Shown here piece by piece: positions 18,876 through 27,184 of a stretch of 64,000 nucleotides of DNA. The translations under genes and the position numbers were made by a program. The notes under the pieces were generated by a model. That model did not search any database, was not told the DNA's origin, and was given only the letters and a program-made list of their open reading frames with translations. Source of the DNA: Cronobacter sakazakii (GTDB taxonomy: Bacteria; Pseudomonadota; Gammaproteobacteria; Enterobacterales; Enterobacteriaceae); contig NZ_CP011047.1 of assembly GCF_000982825.1 (NCBI RefSeq), positions 2,170,001-2,234,000 on the forward strand, read 5' to 3'. The stretch's first letter is position 1. Each line of letters opens with the position of its first letter.

Positions 18876-19571
18876 TTAGTCTTTGCTCTGCAACAGGAAG
18901 CGATAAATCAGGCCGCCCACTACGCCGCCCACAATCGGTACGAGCCAGAAAACCCACAGTTGTTGTAACGCCCAGCCGCCCTGGAAAATAGCGACAGCGG
19001 TGCTTCGCGCTGGGTTCACCGACGTGTTGGTGACAGGAATGCTGATGAGATGGATCAGCGTCAGGGCGAGGCCAATCGCCAGCGGCGCAAATTTCGCCGG
19101 CGCGTTTTTATCCGTGGCACCATGGATAATCAGCAGGAAAAACGCCGTCAGTACCAGCTCAGTCAGGATGGCTGCCGAAAGGCTATAGCCATCCGGCGAG
19201 TGTTCGCCATAGCCGTTGGCGGCAAAGCCGCTGGCGACGGCGTCAAAGCCCGGTTTACCGCTGGCAATCGCATACAGCACGCCCGCCGCGGCAATACCGC
19301 CGATGACCTGGGAAATGATGTAAGGAATGACATCCTGAAAGGTAATACGTCCACCCGCCCATAAACCCAGCGTGACGGCCGGGTTAAAATGACCGCCGGA
19401 AATATGCCCTACGGCATACGCCATGGTCAGGACGGTCAGACCAAACGCCAGCGCAACCCCCGTAAAACCAATGCCCAGCTCAGGATACGCGGCGGCAAGC
19501 ACCGCGCTCCCGCAGCCACCAAACACCAGCCAGAATGTGCCGAAAAATTCAGCCGCACTTTTTCTCAACAT
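18876..19571 (-). CDS. aqpZ: Aquaporin Z
   Basis: This 231-residue inner-membrane water channel has six membrane segments and the two half-helices marked by NPAVT (after ISGGHF) and NPARS. The selectivity filter residues expected for water channels are consistent with FGTFWLVFGGCG and the second-loop Arg after NPA. Length equals E. coli AqpZ (231). The start follows AAGGACAAATAAT. It is single, and the AT-rich stretch upstream marks the edge of the island. Confidence 0.96.
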   Translation of the reverse strand: MLRKSAAEFFGTFWLVFGGCGSAVLAAAYPELGIGFTGVALAFGLTVLTMAYAVGHISGGHFNPAVTLGLWAGGRITFQDVIPYIISQVIGGIAAAGVLYAIASGKPGFDAVASGFAANGYGEHSPDGYSLSAAILTELVLTAFFLLIIHGATDKNAPAKFAPLAIGLALTLIHLISIPVTNTSVNPARSTAVAIFQGGWALQQLWVFWLVPIVGGVVGGLIYRFLLQSKD

Positions 19572-20298
19572 ATTATTTGTCCTTATTTACACTATGACCG
19601 TTACGTATTTATTTAACGGCGGAATATCATAGCGTTTAAAATAAATAACGGAACCAGGCGCTATTCTTAATCAGGAAGGAAATGTTGCGAGTTGTGCAAA
19701 AATGATGATTATTTGTGAATGTAATAGATTTAAATGAATATGGCGTCAGGGAGTTGTTGGCTTTTGTTTAATACAGAAGAGTGTGTGGAAATGTGCGCAG
19801 CATGTCGTCTCCAGACGTTTGATTATTTTGGTTTATATTCAGTACGCCTGAATATCTCCCTTTGGAAGAGATAAATATCATTAAATCTCTCTTAAAGTGA
19901 TCACCATTGTCTGGATTTACTTCCCAGTCGGGACCTTTGTTAACCTAACAGGTCTCTAGTTTGAAATGCCTTGCGTGCCCAAAACTCATTTTCTGTATAA
20001 ATTTCACGAGGCTGTTAATTCGATTTTTAGGCAAAAGCGCCAGGGCGTTATTGTTGATTCATATAATGGACGTTGAACTTAATAAGTTTTTACCCAACAT
20101 TTACCCAGAAAAAATAAGACATTTAATGCATCAAGGCGGTCAAGCATGAACACAAGAGTGGTGAAATCACTGTTTTTATAAAATTTACGAACGGTTTCAA
20201 AGGTGAGTGAACAGCAAAATGGCGTCCCCCCTGCAGACTTCGAATATGTATGGTTTATTTGTTGATAGTTAAGGTTTATTTGTTGTTAATAAAGTTAA

Positions 20299-20330
20299 GG
20301 GGCCCCCAATAAGGCCCCCAAAAGTTATTT
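20299..20330 (+). terminator. Hairpin with T-rich tail at the island edge
   Basis: GGGGCC and GGCCCC pair around a short loop, followed by CCAAAAGTTATTTT. It is a plausible rho-independent terminator facing the island, but there is no clear gene before it. Confidence 0.4.
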
Positions 20331-20365
20331 TGACAGAATTCATTGAATAATAACTAACCGTCTTT

Positions 20366-20380
20366 GGTTCGATTCCGCTT
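20366..20380 (+). other. Possible attachment-site remnant resembling tRNA-Phe 3' part
   Basis: TTTGGTTCGATTCCG has the T-loop and T-stem bases of E. coli-type tRNA-Phe (TTGGTTCGATTCCG identical), a common integration target of CP4-type islands. No other part of a tRNA is present. It lies 40 bp outside the last island gene. Confidence 0.35.
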
Positions 20381-20418
20381 AATAGATATCGTACTCGAAA
20401 ACTTCATCTTACCATATC

Positions 20419-20745
20419 TCAATGAGATCCTCGTAAAAGACCTATTGCCTGTCTTGCCCTCAGAATATCGACAGCCCGAAGGTAAGGGGATTGTTCCTGC
20501 CAGCGAAATCCCTTCCTGTCGATACGGACCAGTTCGTATTTTTCCACCAGAAAATTCACGGCATCTGACAGGGTGATACCGGCATCGATATGTTGCTGTA
20601 TAACAACTTCATCGCTGAATGGGGTATCGTTTATTGTCAGACCGTAGTGCTGTTCCAGCAAACGCGCCAGTAACATTTGCCAGACAGCCACGGGTGACAG
20701 GCAGGGCTTCGCTGCCCGCTGAGTTGTTGCAGGTAAAGTTTTCAT
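20419..20745 (-). CDS. CbtA/YeeV-family toxin of a type IV TA pair
   Basis: This 108-residue protein starts MKTLPATTQRAAKPCLSPVA and contains WQMLLARLLEQHYGLTIND, ITLSDAVNFLVEKYELVRID and a C-terminal LRAVDILRARQAIGLL, all typical of CbtA, YkfI and YpjF. These toxins bind MreB and FtsZ and block cell shape and division. The start at 20745 is the family start; an earlier in-frame start would add 21 residues. The antitoxin gene is 20 bp upstream. It is the last gene of the island. Confidence 0.92.
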   Translation of the reverse strand: MKTLPATTQRAAKPCLSPVAVWQMLLARLLEQHYGLTINDTPFSDEVVIQQHIDAGITLSDAVNFLVEKYELVRIDRKGFRWQEQSPYLRAVDILRARQAIGLLRGSH

Positions 20746-20765
20746 GTTTGCTCTCGTGAAGGTAA

Positions 20766-21083
20766 TTAACGCTGAGTGGGATAAATGGCGATGTATACGT
20801 AGCCGCAACTGCCAAGGGTGTCGGCTTCACAGGTAAAACCGTTGTGGTACAGGGTGACGCAGTGGGCATGTTGGGGGCTGAGTTCACCGGTGGTCAGCAT
20901 TGATTCCATCTGGCGGATAAAGTGTGGGAATGTGTCATCCAGCTTCCGGCATTCGGCGTCACTGAACATACCGGTGATGCTGGCCCGGTCAGCCAGGTAG
21001 TGCAGCCGGTTGCCCTCCTGTACCAGACGGGCTCCCAGGCGCGGCGTGATAGCCCGCTGCAGGCCCCAGTTGATGTGGGTCAT
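20766..21083 (-). CDS. CbeA/YeeU-family antitoxin
   Basis: This 105-residue protein (MTHINWGLQRAITPRLGARL at the start, ending YIAIYPTQR) matches CbeA, YafW and YfjZ. These antitoxins do not bind the toxin but stabilise MreB and FtsZ filaments. AAAAGGAGAGCCGCC precedes the start. It directly precedes the CbtA-like toxin gene, the standard order. Confidence 0.92.
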   Translation of the reverse strand: MTHINWGLQRAITPRLGARLVQEGNRLHYLADRASITGMFSDAECRKLDDTFPHFIRQMESMLTTGELSPQHAHCVTLYHNGFTCEADTLGSCGYVYIAIYPTQR

Positions 21084-21102
21084 GGCGGCTCTCCTTTTAT
21101 TG

Positions 21103-21324
21103 TCAGTTCAGGGTAATACTCATCAGGCAGGTATAGGGCCCGTTGCGGTCCTGGCGGCGTTCGGCGTATACCGCGAGGACTCCTGTGATATCCGGCACAT
21201 CCCTGCCGGTGTAATGGCAGACGCTACCGTGCCACTGATATTTTCCACTGCAGTAGCGAAAGATCCGGGACTCAGGATGCTGGCGGTATATCGTCATTGC
21301 CCGGCGTTTACTGATAATTTTCAT
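21103..21324 (-). CDS. DUF987 protein (YeeT/YkfH/YpjJ type)
   Basis: This 73-residue protein starts MKIISKRRAMTIYRQHPESR. It belongs to DUF987, a small family always found next to CbeA/CbtA and RadC-like genes in CP4-type prophages. Function is unknown. The start at 21324 follows GAGGTATGAC; it lies 8 bp after the RadC-like gene. Confidence 0.88.
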   Translation of the reverse strand: MKIISKRRAMTIYRQHPESRIFRYCSGKYQWHGSVCHYTGRDVPDITGVLAVYAERRQDRNGPYTCLMSITLN

Positions 21325-21332
21325 GTCATACC

Positions 21333-21809
21333 TCACAACAGACCGTGTTCTGCGAACGAATAGATTTGCCTGCCACCGACAATCAAGTGGTCAGGGACAC
21401 GGATATCCACCAGCTGAAGCACCTGAACCAGTCGCTGCGTGAGGGTTTTGTCGGCCTGGCTAGGTGTCGTCTCGCCGGAAGGATGGTTATGCGCGAGTAT
21501 CACCGCCGCCGCGTTGAAGTGCAGAGCACGTTTGACCACCTCCCGGGGATGCACCTCGGTGCGGTTAATCGTGCCGGTGAAGAGCGTTTCATGGGCAATC
21601 AACTGATTCTGGTTGTCCAGATACAACACCCGGAACTCTTCCCGCTCAAGCGCAGCCATATGCAGTCGCAGCCATTCACGTACGGCGTGGGTAGAGGTGA
21701 AGGCTACGCCGGGCTCATGCAGGTGGCGGTCCAGAGCCCTGAGCGCCCGCTGAATGAGACGCCGGTCCTGTAGCGTCATCTCGCCGGGTAAAAAGGAAAG
21801 CTGTTTCAT
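21333..21809 (-). CDS. RadC-like JAB-domain protein (YeeS/YkfG/YfjY type)
   Basis: This 158-residue MPN/JAB-fold protein has the metalloprotease signature: the Glu in AHETLFTGTINRTEVHPRE and AHNHPSGETTPSQAD for the JAMM His/His/Asp set. It is the short paralogue of RadC carried by CP4-type islands and some plasmids. Despite the name, a role in DNA repair is not supported. AAGGAGCAACAG precedes the start. Confidence 0.92.
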   Translation of the reverse strand: MKQLSFLPGEMTLQDRRLIQRALRALDRHLHEPGVAFTSTHAVREWLRLHMAALEREEFRVLYLDNQNQLIAHETLFTGTINRTEVHPREVVKRALHFNAAAVILAHNHPSGETTPSQADKTLTQRLVQVLQLVDIRVPDHLIVGGRQIYSFAEHGLL

Positions 21810-21824
21810 CTGTTGCTCCTTCGG

Positions 21825-22283
21825 TCAGTCGATAATACGCAGAATGGCGTGAGCCTCTGGATGTTGCATGGCATACTCCCGCAGGCGGTAATAGTGTGCG
21901 GTCATCGCGTCACATTCTGTACGGCAGGCATGGTGGCTATACGCAATCAGGCAGACAGCAATACCTGCTGCTTCTGCACTCATTTGGGCATCGTTACCGT
22001 TCAGGCAGTTAAACAGACGCCATGTCTCATCGTTGTCAGGCTCGGGGGACATAAATGCGCCGCCATTGCTGAGGGTGTAGAACGACCAGATACCACCGCT
22101 GTAGCCCTCACAGAAGCGGTCCATCCAGGCGAAGATATGCGGCTCCAGGAGTAGCCACTGCGGGATAGCGCCAAAGTACTGTGGCCAGAAATCGATACGC
22201 TGTTCATCGGGGACCGGCGTGACGGTCAGTTCAAATTCGGGTTGGTTAGCGGGTGCGAGGTCGTGCTGCGTCTGTGTTGTCAT
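21825..22283 (-). CDS. Antirestriction protein (KlcA/YfjX/YafX type)
   Basis: This 152-residue acidic protein has the family landmarks RIDFWPQYFGAIPQWLLLEP, FAWMDRFCEGYSGGIW and FYTLSNGGAF. KlcA/ArdB-type proteins protect incoming DNA from type I restriction without mimicking DNA. The ATG at 22283 follows GGAGACATACCC; a longer in-frame frame upstream has no signal. It is part of the conserved island block with DUF905 and RadC-like genes. Confidence 0.92.
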   Translation of the reverse strand: MTTQTQHDLAPANQPEFELTVTPVPDEQRIDFWPQYFGAIPQWLLLEPHIFAWMDRFCEGYSGGIWSFYTLSNGGAFMSPEPDNDETWRLFNCLNGNDAQMSAEAAGIAVCLIAYSHHACRTECDAMTAHYYRLREYAMQHPEAHAILRIID

Positions 22284-22300
22284 GGGTATGTCTCCGTCAA

Positions 22301-22330
22301 TAAAAACGCCAGCGGCGATGGCTGGCGTAT
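22301..22330 (-). terminator. Terminator between DUF905 and antirestriction genes
   Basis: On the minus strand ACGCCAGC, a loop and GCTGGCGTTTTTATT form an intrinsic terminator just ahead of the antirestriction gene. Confidence 0.7.
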
Positions 22331-22380
22331 GGGGATATAAAGTGTGTTCGGGGAGGTGAATGCGGGTAAATGCTTCGCGA

Positions 22381-22620
22381 TCAGCGGGTGGCCGTGTCTG
22401 TACGGATGCCTGAGGTGCGGATATAGCGGTTAAGACCTTCACCGGCATCCGGCTCAAAGTTCCATGCCCGCCAGACCATCCGGCCTTCAGTATCACGAAC
22501 CACCAGACGGAAGTGACTGCCCTGGTCGTCTTCAATGGTGATATTACGGTACAGACGGATAAGGGTTTCGGCCTGCTGACGTGAGAACGAACCGGGAGGC
22601 AGGGTTAACGATTCAGTCAT
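22381..22620 (-). CDS. DUF905 protein (YkfF type)
   Basis: This 79-residue protein ends in the family's highly conserved half (RLVVRDTEGRMVWRAWNFEP, then GLNRYIRTSGIRTDTATR), which is almost identical in E. coli YkfF. The N-terminus is more variable. Function is unknown; members are found in CP4-type islands and conjugative plasmids. Confidence 0.9.
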   Translation of the reverse strand: MTESLTLPPGSFSRQQAETLIRLYRNITIEDDQGSHFRLVVRDTEGRMVWRAWNFEPDAGEGLNRYIRTSGIRTDTATR

Positions 22621-22643
22621 GGTGACTCCGGATAGTCAGCGTG

Positions 22644-23465
22644 TCAGGACGCTAGGTGCAGCATATTCTCCGCCATGACCCAGAGCGCCCGGTTGAGCTT
22701 CACGTCCCCGTCAATCCCCTTTACCGCACGGGTATGAGCTCGCTTGCCTTTGGTCGTTCTGCCCGGCAGACCGCCCTTAATCAGATTCTCCTGAATGCGC
22801 TGGTAGGTGGTCCACAGGTCGTTACTCTCATCCTGCCAGCGGCGTGGGGAAAGTATCTGTGATTCCGTCACCGGCTGGTGGTCTTCGCCAAAGCGGTACG
22901 TGAGCGCCGCTTTGGCCAGTGCCTGCTGTGCTGGTGGCGGTAACAAAAGCGATTGCATGGCATCGCGCTTCTCCTCCACACGGTCGAATATCCCCAGTAC
23001 TTCGTAAGCCCCTTCAATGACTTTCTCCACCACATTGCCTTTATGTGGCACACGTACCTCACCAAAACTCTCACCGCAAATCAGCCCGTTCTGGCAGACT
23101 GCACGAAACAGCCCCGGCAGCATCTGGTATGAGCTGGAGCCGTCATGACTGTTAAGCAGGATGATTTCAGGGACCTGTTTGCCAGTGATCTGGCCTTCGC
23201 GACGCAGGCGCAGCATGTGTTTGGTGTGCTCTCACTTGCTCTGGTCCCGAACCCGGGTCTGGCAGGCAAAAAATGGCTGGAAGCCTTCGCGCTGAAGGTT
23301 ATCGAGAAGGGTAATGGTCGGAATACAGGTATAACGATCACTTCGGGACTCATGCTTGTCTTCGCTGAACACACTCGGTACATAATGCATTAACTCCTCA
23401 CGGGTTAACGGACGGTCACGGCGAATAAGATTTACCGCACCAAAGCGGCTGGCTAATCGGGTCAT
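22644..23465 (-). pseudogene. DUF932 (YfjQ-like) gene with an in-frame stop
   Basis: The frame from 23465 (MTRLASRFGAVNLIRRDRPL) runs to a TGA at 23232-23234 after RVRDQSK. It then continues in the same frame with EHTKHMLRLRREGQITGKQ to 22644, and both halves are colinear with YfjQ-type proteins of about 273 residues. No base is gained or lost, so a single substitution of an Arg codon to TGA explains the break. An ATG at 23216 could restart the C-terminal 190 residues. Function of the family is unknown. Confidence 0.88.
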
Positions 23466-23489
23466 GGCGAGACTCCTGTGAGAAAAAAA

Positions 23490-23525
23490 CAAACGAAAAC
23501 GGCCTGCTCAACTGAGCAGGCCGTG
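23490..23525 (-). terminator. Terminator upstream of the DUF932 pseudogene
   Basis: On the minus strand GGCCTGCTCA and TGAGCAGGCC form a near-perfect stem with a tiny loop, followed by GTTTTCGTTTGTTTTTTTC. Confidence 0.75.
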
Positions 23526-23591
23526 GTAGGGGGTTAAACAGCAAAGTGTGCGGAAGGGGGAATACCCGTCGTTGAGTTTGTCGCGGGAGGC

Positions 23592-23888
23592 TCAGGCCCG
23601 GATACCCAGTATGCTCATGGCGACCATAAATCCGATGAACCAGCCAATAAACTGGGGCAATACCGCCCAGAGCAGACGGGCCTGAATGACGGCACCGGTA
23701 CTTCCGTAAACCGCATCCGGCATGATCCATTTTCGGATGAGATTACCCAGCCAGACGCCCAGGCCCGGCAGGACACACTGCAGCACGGCGGCCCATGCTG
23801 AATACCCGAACCCGACAATACGGGTATCAACAACCGTGATAATCAGCCCCACTAGGGTTGACAGGCTGAGACAAAGGCTCAAAGGCAT
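23592..23888 (-). CDS. Small membrane protein of the island
   Basis: This protein of about 98 residues has three hydrophobic segments (SLSTLVGLIITVVD, WAAVLQCVLPGLGVWLG and FIGWFIGFMVAMSILGI). The start at 23888 follows AAGGAGGGCTGCT. It has no family recognised here with certainty but fits the small membrane proteins found between the YfjQ- and YfjR-like genes in CP4-type islands. Confidence 0.65.
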   Translation of the reverse strand: MPLSLCLSLSTLVGLIITVVDTRIVGFGYSAWAAVLQCVLPGLGVWLGNLIRKWIMPDAVYGSTGAVIQARLLWAVLPQFIGWFIGFMVAMSILGIRA

Positions 23889-23931
23889 AGCAGCCCTCCT
23901 TAAACATGGCAATTTCCATAAACTCAGTGAG

Positions 23932-24204
23932 TTAGTTTGTTCTGTCGTAAAACAGCCCGTCGTTCCGGTTGCGAAACATCATGCCTTGGCAGGTATAGGG
24001 CATGTCCAACTGGACATATTTTCGGGTGACCATACTCTGATACGTGCAGATTTTCTGTGCCCCGCCCGCGGCGCTGTTCTCCGTTCTGACCAGACGGAAT
24101 GCCTCGTAATCACTGTATCCAGCCTGGGCTACGGTGGGGATAAAAAGACTGACACTGCTGAGGGCCAGGGCGCTGGCAATCATGCGACGATAACGCGGAT
24201 GCAT
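23932..24204 (-). CDS. Exported small protein of the island
   Basis: This 90-residue protein has a clear Sec signal peptide (MIASALALSSVSLFIPTVAQ, with cleavage expected after AQA) and a mature part of about 60 residues with two Cys (ICTY, YTCQG) that could form a disulfide. The start at 24204 follows AAGGAAACACCGT. Function unknown; the position matches the exported proteins of CP4-57-like islands. Confidence 0.65.
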   Translation of the reverse strand: MHPRYRRMIASALALSSVSLFIPTVAQAGYSDYEAFRLVRTENSAAGGAQKICTYQSMVTRKYVQLDMPYTCQGMMFRNRNDGLFYDRTN

Positions 24205-24260
24205 ACGGTGTTTCCTTATTAAGTAGGTAATAGACAACAATGAAAGGGATGGCCTGATGG

Positions 24261-24998
24261 TCACCCCGTCGTGTTAGTTGCAGCAGGGCTCTTCTCCTCT
24301 GTTAAAGGCGGCGCAGAATGGGATGCAGCCATCACGTCGTGCATGACCGGGAAATGAGGCAGCGCCCGGATGAAGGCCACCTGACGGGTGAGTTGACATA
24401 CCGTATCACGACGCTCGAAGCCCTCACTCAGGACGGTGATGGCGGTGATCCCGGACAGCGGCAGAACAACGATCCTTCCGTGCTGCTCACCGACCAGATA
24501 CAACGCTCCCTCAAGGTAAATAAGCCGGTACGGTGCCAGGTGTTCAGCCCGCACACCCTCAGCCAGTTCCCGGATGCACTGCTGCTGAATGATGGTATCG
24601 ACCAGTCGGGAAAAGAGACCGGGGCGGACGGGGGCGCTTTCGGCGTCCTCCTGCCAGACCAGACAGGGTGAGATATCCTCACTGTCCGTTAGCGTGTTTA
24701 CCAAGCGAAGGTCCGTTTCTGGAAACACCTGCTGAAGCCCAACATTGCGCATAAAGCACAGGGTTCCCGGGGCACGCTGTGCCATACCGGGATCTGACAA
24801 CAATCGGCAGTGCCCATGACGGTACTCAAGGTTCAGATATATCAGCCGCTCACGAAAATCGCGGCGCAGGGTGCGTACCGAGACACCAAACTCGACTGCC
24901 AGTGTCTTCACGCTCAGTGTTTCGCCTGCCAGCAGACGACTGATAATGAGAGACAGTCTGACCGCCAGTCGGTCATAGCGGTGCTCAGTCTGTGACAT
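24261..24998 (-). CDS. WYL-domain transcriptional regulator (YfjR/YafY type)
   Basis: This 245-residue regulator has an N-terminal DeoR-type HTH (SVKTLAVEFGVSVRTLRRDF, about residues 27-46). A WYL-like domain spans roughly residues 110-215, including HLAPYRLIYLEGALYLVGEQ. WYL domains bind nucleic-acid-like ligands and often govern defence or mobile-element genes. The gene lies in the YfjP-YfjQ-YfjR neighbourhood, so autoregulation or control of the island block is likely. Confidence 0.85.
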   Translation of the reverse strand: MSQTEHRYDRLAVRLSLIISRLLAGETLSVKTLAVEFGVSVRTLRRDFRERLIYLNLEYRHGHCRLLSDPGMAQRAPGTLCFMRNVGLQQVFPETDLRLVNTLTDSEDISPCLVWQEDAESAPVRPGLFSRLVDTIIQQQCIRELAEGVRAEHLAPYRLIYLEGALYLVGEQHGRIVVLPLSGITAITVLSEGFERRDTVCQLTRQVAFIRALPHFPVMHDVMAASHSAPPLTEEKSPAATNTTG

Positions 24999-25258
24999 GG
25001 CATGTTCTCCATCGTGATGAACGTATTGAAAAAGATGTGATTACTGTAAACAGGGGGAGGGTCAGGGTATGGACAGGGCGAAAAATATTTTTATCACCCG
25101 TCAGTACCGTACGGGCTGCGGCACTGACTGTATTCAGTCTGTTTTTTAACCGGATACACCACACCTAAAATGGACAGGGTGTGTCCGGCAAACGGAGAGC
25201 GAATGCAAGGTGCACACATAGTGGTGCATTTGCTCACGGGATAACGGCATTTCAGCCG

Positions 25259-26143
25259 TCAGAAGAAAAACCGCCAGACACTGCGGGCAACAGAGACCAC
25301 CGCACTAATCACGGTACTGACCACCGCATTCACTGCGGAGGGAAGGGACAGCTCCGACAGGGTGTGTGTCATCACGTCGCTGACCGTATCGCCAAAATCC
25401 TGTTGCGCCTGCGCCTCAATTTTTTGCGTGCGGTATTGTGGTCTGATGACCGAACTGACGGCACTGCTGGCGCGGGCAGGCAGTGAGCGAAACAGCACCT
25501 CCACCAGCTCAGGCAGATGCCAGCCAGTGGCTGCTGATACGGTGATCACCGGGAGTGCCGGGTGGTTGAATAACGAGCACACCGCGCGCTGCTTTTCCTT
25601 CAGGTGTTTTAACTGTTGCTCTGAAGGTTGATTAAGAAAGCCGCTCCATTCACGGGAAGGCTCGATTTTATCGGCTTGGGTCAGGACAAACAGCACCTTA
25701 TCCCTCCCAGCACTGCCTGGTGACAGCATCCGAAAGTAAAAATCACAGTCGGGGGTCAGTGCCCGGTCATCGGCTTTAATCAGCCAGAGCACCAGGTCCA
25801 GCTCCGGCCAGATACGTTGATACAGTGCCTGATACTCTTCATCCCGCTCCGGGCTTTCGCCCACCCCGGGCAGATCAATCAGCGTCACCTGGCGTTCACC
25901 TGCCTGCAGCGTAAAACGCTGTGGCTCACGGGTACACGCAGTGGTATGACTAACGGCCGAGACCGTGCTGCGAAACAGTGCGTTACACAAACTCGACTTC
26001 CCAGCACCAGTCTTTCCCATTATGCCGATGATGGGCTGGTAATGAATAATGTCGTGCAGACGTTTAGTGACTTCCTCTGCAACATTGCTGGGCAGCAGAC
26101 TAAGTGGCGAATACAGCTGATTTAATTCTTTATTGCATTTCAT
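25259..26143 (-). CDS. YfjP/YkfA-like GTPase
   Basis: This 294-residue Era/HSR1-type GTPase has G1 in GIMGKTGAGKSSLCNALF (residues 40-57), G3 in LIDLPGVGESPERD, G4 in LTQADKIEP, and a C-terminal part with a hydrophobic stretch ending RSVWRFFF. YfjP-type GTPases are found in nearly all CP4-type islands. Their role is unknown, though membrane association through the C-terminus seems likely. It is the first gene of the island block as transcribed, 260 bp before the WYL regulator. Confidence 0.88.
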   Translation of the reverse strand: MKCNKELNQLYSPLSLLPSNVAEEVTKRLHDIIHYQPIIGIMGKTGAGKSSLCNALFRSTVSAVSHTTACTREPQRFTLQAGERQVTLIDLPGVGESPERDEEYQALYQRIWPELDLVLWLIKADDRALTPDCDFYFRMLSPGSAGRDKVLFVLTQADKIEPSREWSGFLNQPSEQQLKHLKEKQRAVCSLFNHPALPVITVSAATGWHLPELVEVLFRSLPARASSAVSSVIRPQYRTQKIEAQAQQDFGDTVSDVMTHTLSELSLPSAVNAVVSTVISAVVSVARSVWRFFF

Positions 26144-26224
26144 TATGTCACCTTATCAATTGATTAAGAAAGCATCGCTTGCCTCTGTCAATCTGGTGAT
26201 ATATATTTAAAGAAAATTTAAATC

Positions 26225-27184
26225 GTGAATAAAAAAATGAAAAGTCACAATCAAGAAAAAGCAAAAAAAGAAGTTCTGGAATTCATTAAAAAGAACAAAG
26301 CACTATACTCCAGGCGTATATCAACCTATAAAAAAGAAGAGTTAATGAATGCATTCTACTGCAGAGAGTTATTCTTTAACTGTGAAAGAGCAATCAAACG
26401 CATGGAAATAAACAGCATGGAGTTTGATAATAAAAAGCTTTCTGACAGCCAAAAGAGAACTCTGCGAAACAAATTCATGCAAAACGATTCAAATAAGGAA
26501 AAGTTAAAAACGTTGTCAACACGCATCGAAAACCTTGATATTTTAAAGCAAGACAATGTGGATTTAATTATCTGGAAACAAAACCCCAGACAGGCTGTGC
26601 AAAAACTTACCTTTGAAAGGATTTTTAATGAATCCAGAAATGCACATCCCAGTATAAAGGAGCACATGCGTTTTCTTGAAGCATGCCATGCATGCTTCCC
26701 CTTCACTCCTAATGATTACCCTAATGCCCGAAGCGCCAATCCTGAGTTAAGCTCTGTTTTTAATAAAATCAATCATCTGACCAGCCAAATCATTCCAGAT
26801 AATTATCCTTACTCAACTGAAATGGCCTCTTTATCTAATTTATGGATTACAATTGATCTTCGTTACTCTGATTATATTCTCTCCAGCCAAATTGCAGGCC
26901 TCATCAAACTCGAAAGGCAGTCATATCCAAAACAAGTGCAAAATGATATAGATAATTGGCTGAGTTTTGAAACAATAAAAAGGAAATTGCTCACACTTGA
27001 CACATTCGTTATCATCGATGCTTTAATATTGAGCGCAGCTAAAGGCGTAATCTTAAAAAACACTGAAATAAACAACTCACTTAATTCCTCAGGCACTGAG
27101 TTGCGTAATATCAAGAACGCGATCGATTATTTCATGGATATACTTAGCGATGAACTTGATAATAATGAATTCACACCTCACTAG
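26225..27184 (+). CDS. Unknown AT-rich gene A
   Basis: This protein of about 319 residues starts at a GTG (26225) or the ATG at 26237; both have weak upstream signals. It is Lys/Asn/Ile-rich and mostly helical, with a charged N-terminus (KAKKEVLEFIKKNKALYSRR). No signal peptide, membrane segment or known motif was recognised. The base composition is far poorer in GC than either flank, a sign of recent transfer. It converges with gene B, overlapping by 4 bp at the stop codons. Confidence 0.75.
   Translation: MNKKMKSHNQEKAKKEVLEFIKKNKALYSRRISTYKKEELMNAFYCRELFFNCERAIKRMEINSMEFDNKKLSDSQKRTLRNKFMQNDSNKEKLKTLSTRIENLDILKQDNVDLIIWKQNPRQAVQKLTFERIFNESRNAHPSIKEHMRFLEACHACFPFTPNDYPNARSANPELSSVFNKINHLTSQIIPDNYPYSTEMASLSNLWITIDLRYSDYILSSQIAGLIKLERQSYPKQVQNDIDNWLSFETIKRKLLTLDTFVIIDALILSAAKGVILKNTEINNSLNSSGTELRNIKNAIDYFMDILSDELDNNEFTPH

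Larger units (their letters stand above)
19572..20418. other. AT-rich junction between chromosome and island
   Basis: About 850 bp without a supported gene. It holds the aqpZ promoter region, a hairpin GGGGCC...GGCCCC at 20299-20318 followed by AAAAGTTATTTT, and a tRNA-like 3' fragment at 20366-20380. Short frames here lack ribosome binding sites and family features. The composition differs sharply from the GC-rich core on the left, which fits an insertion boundary. Confidence 0.55.
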
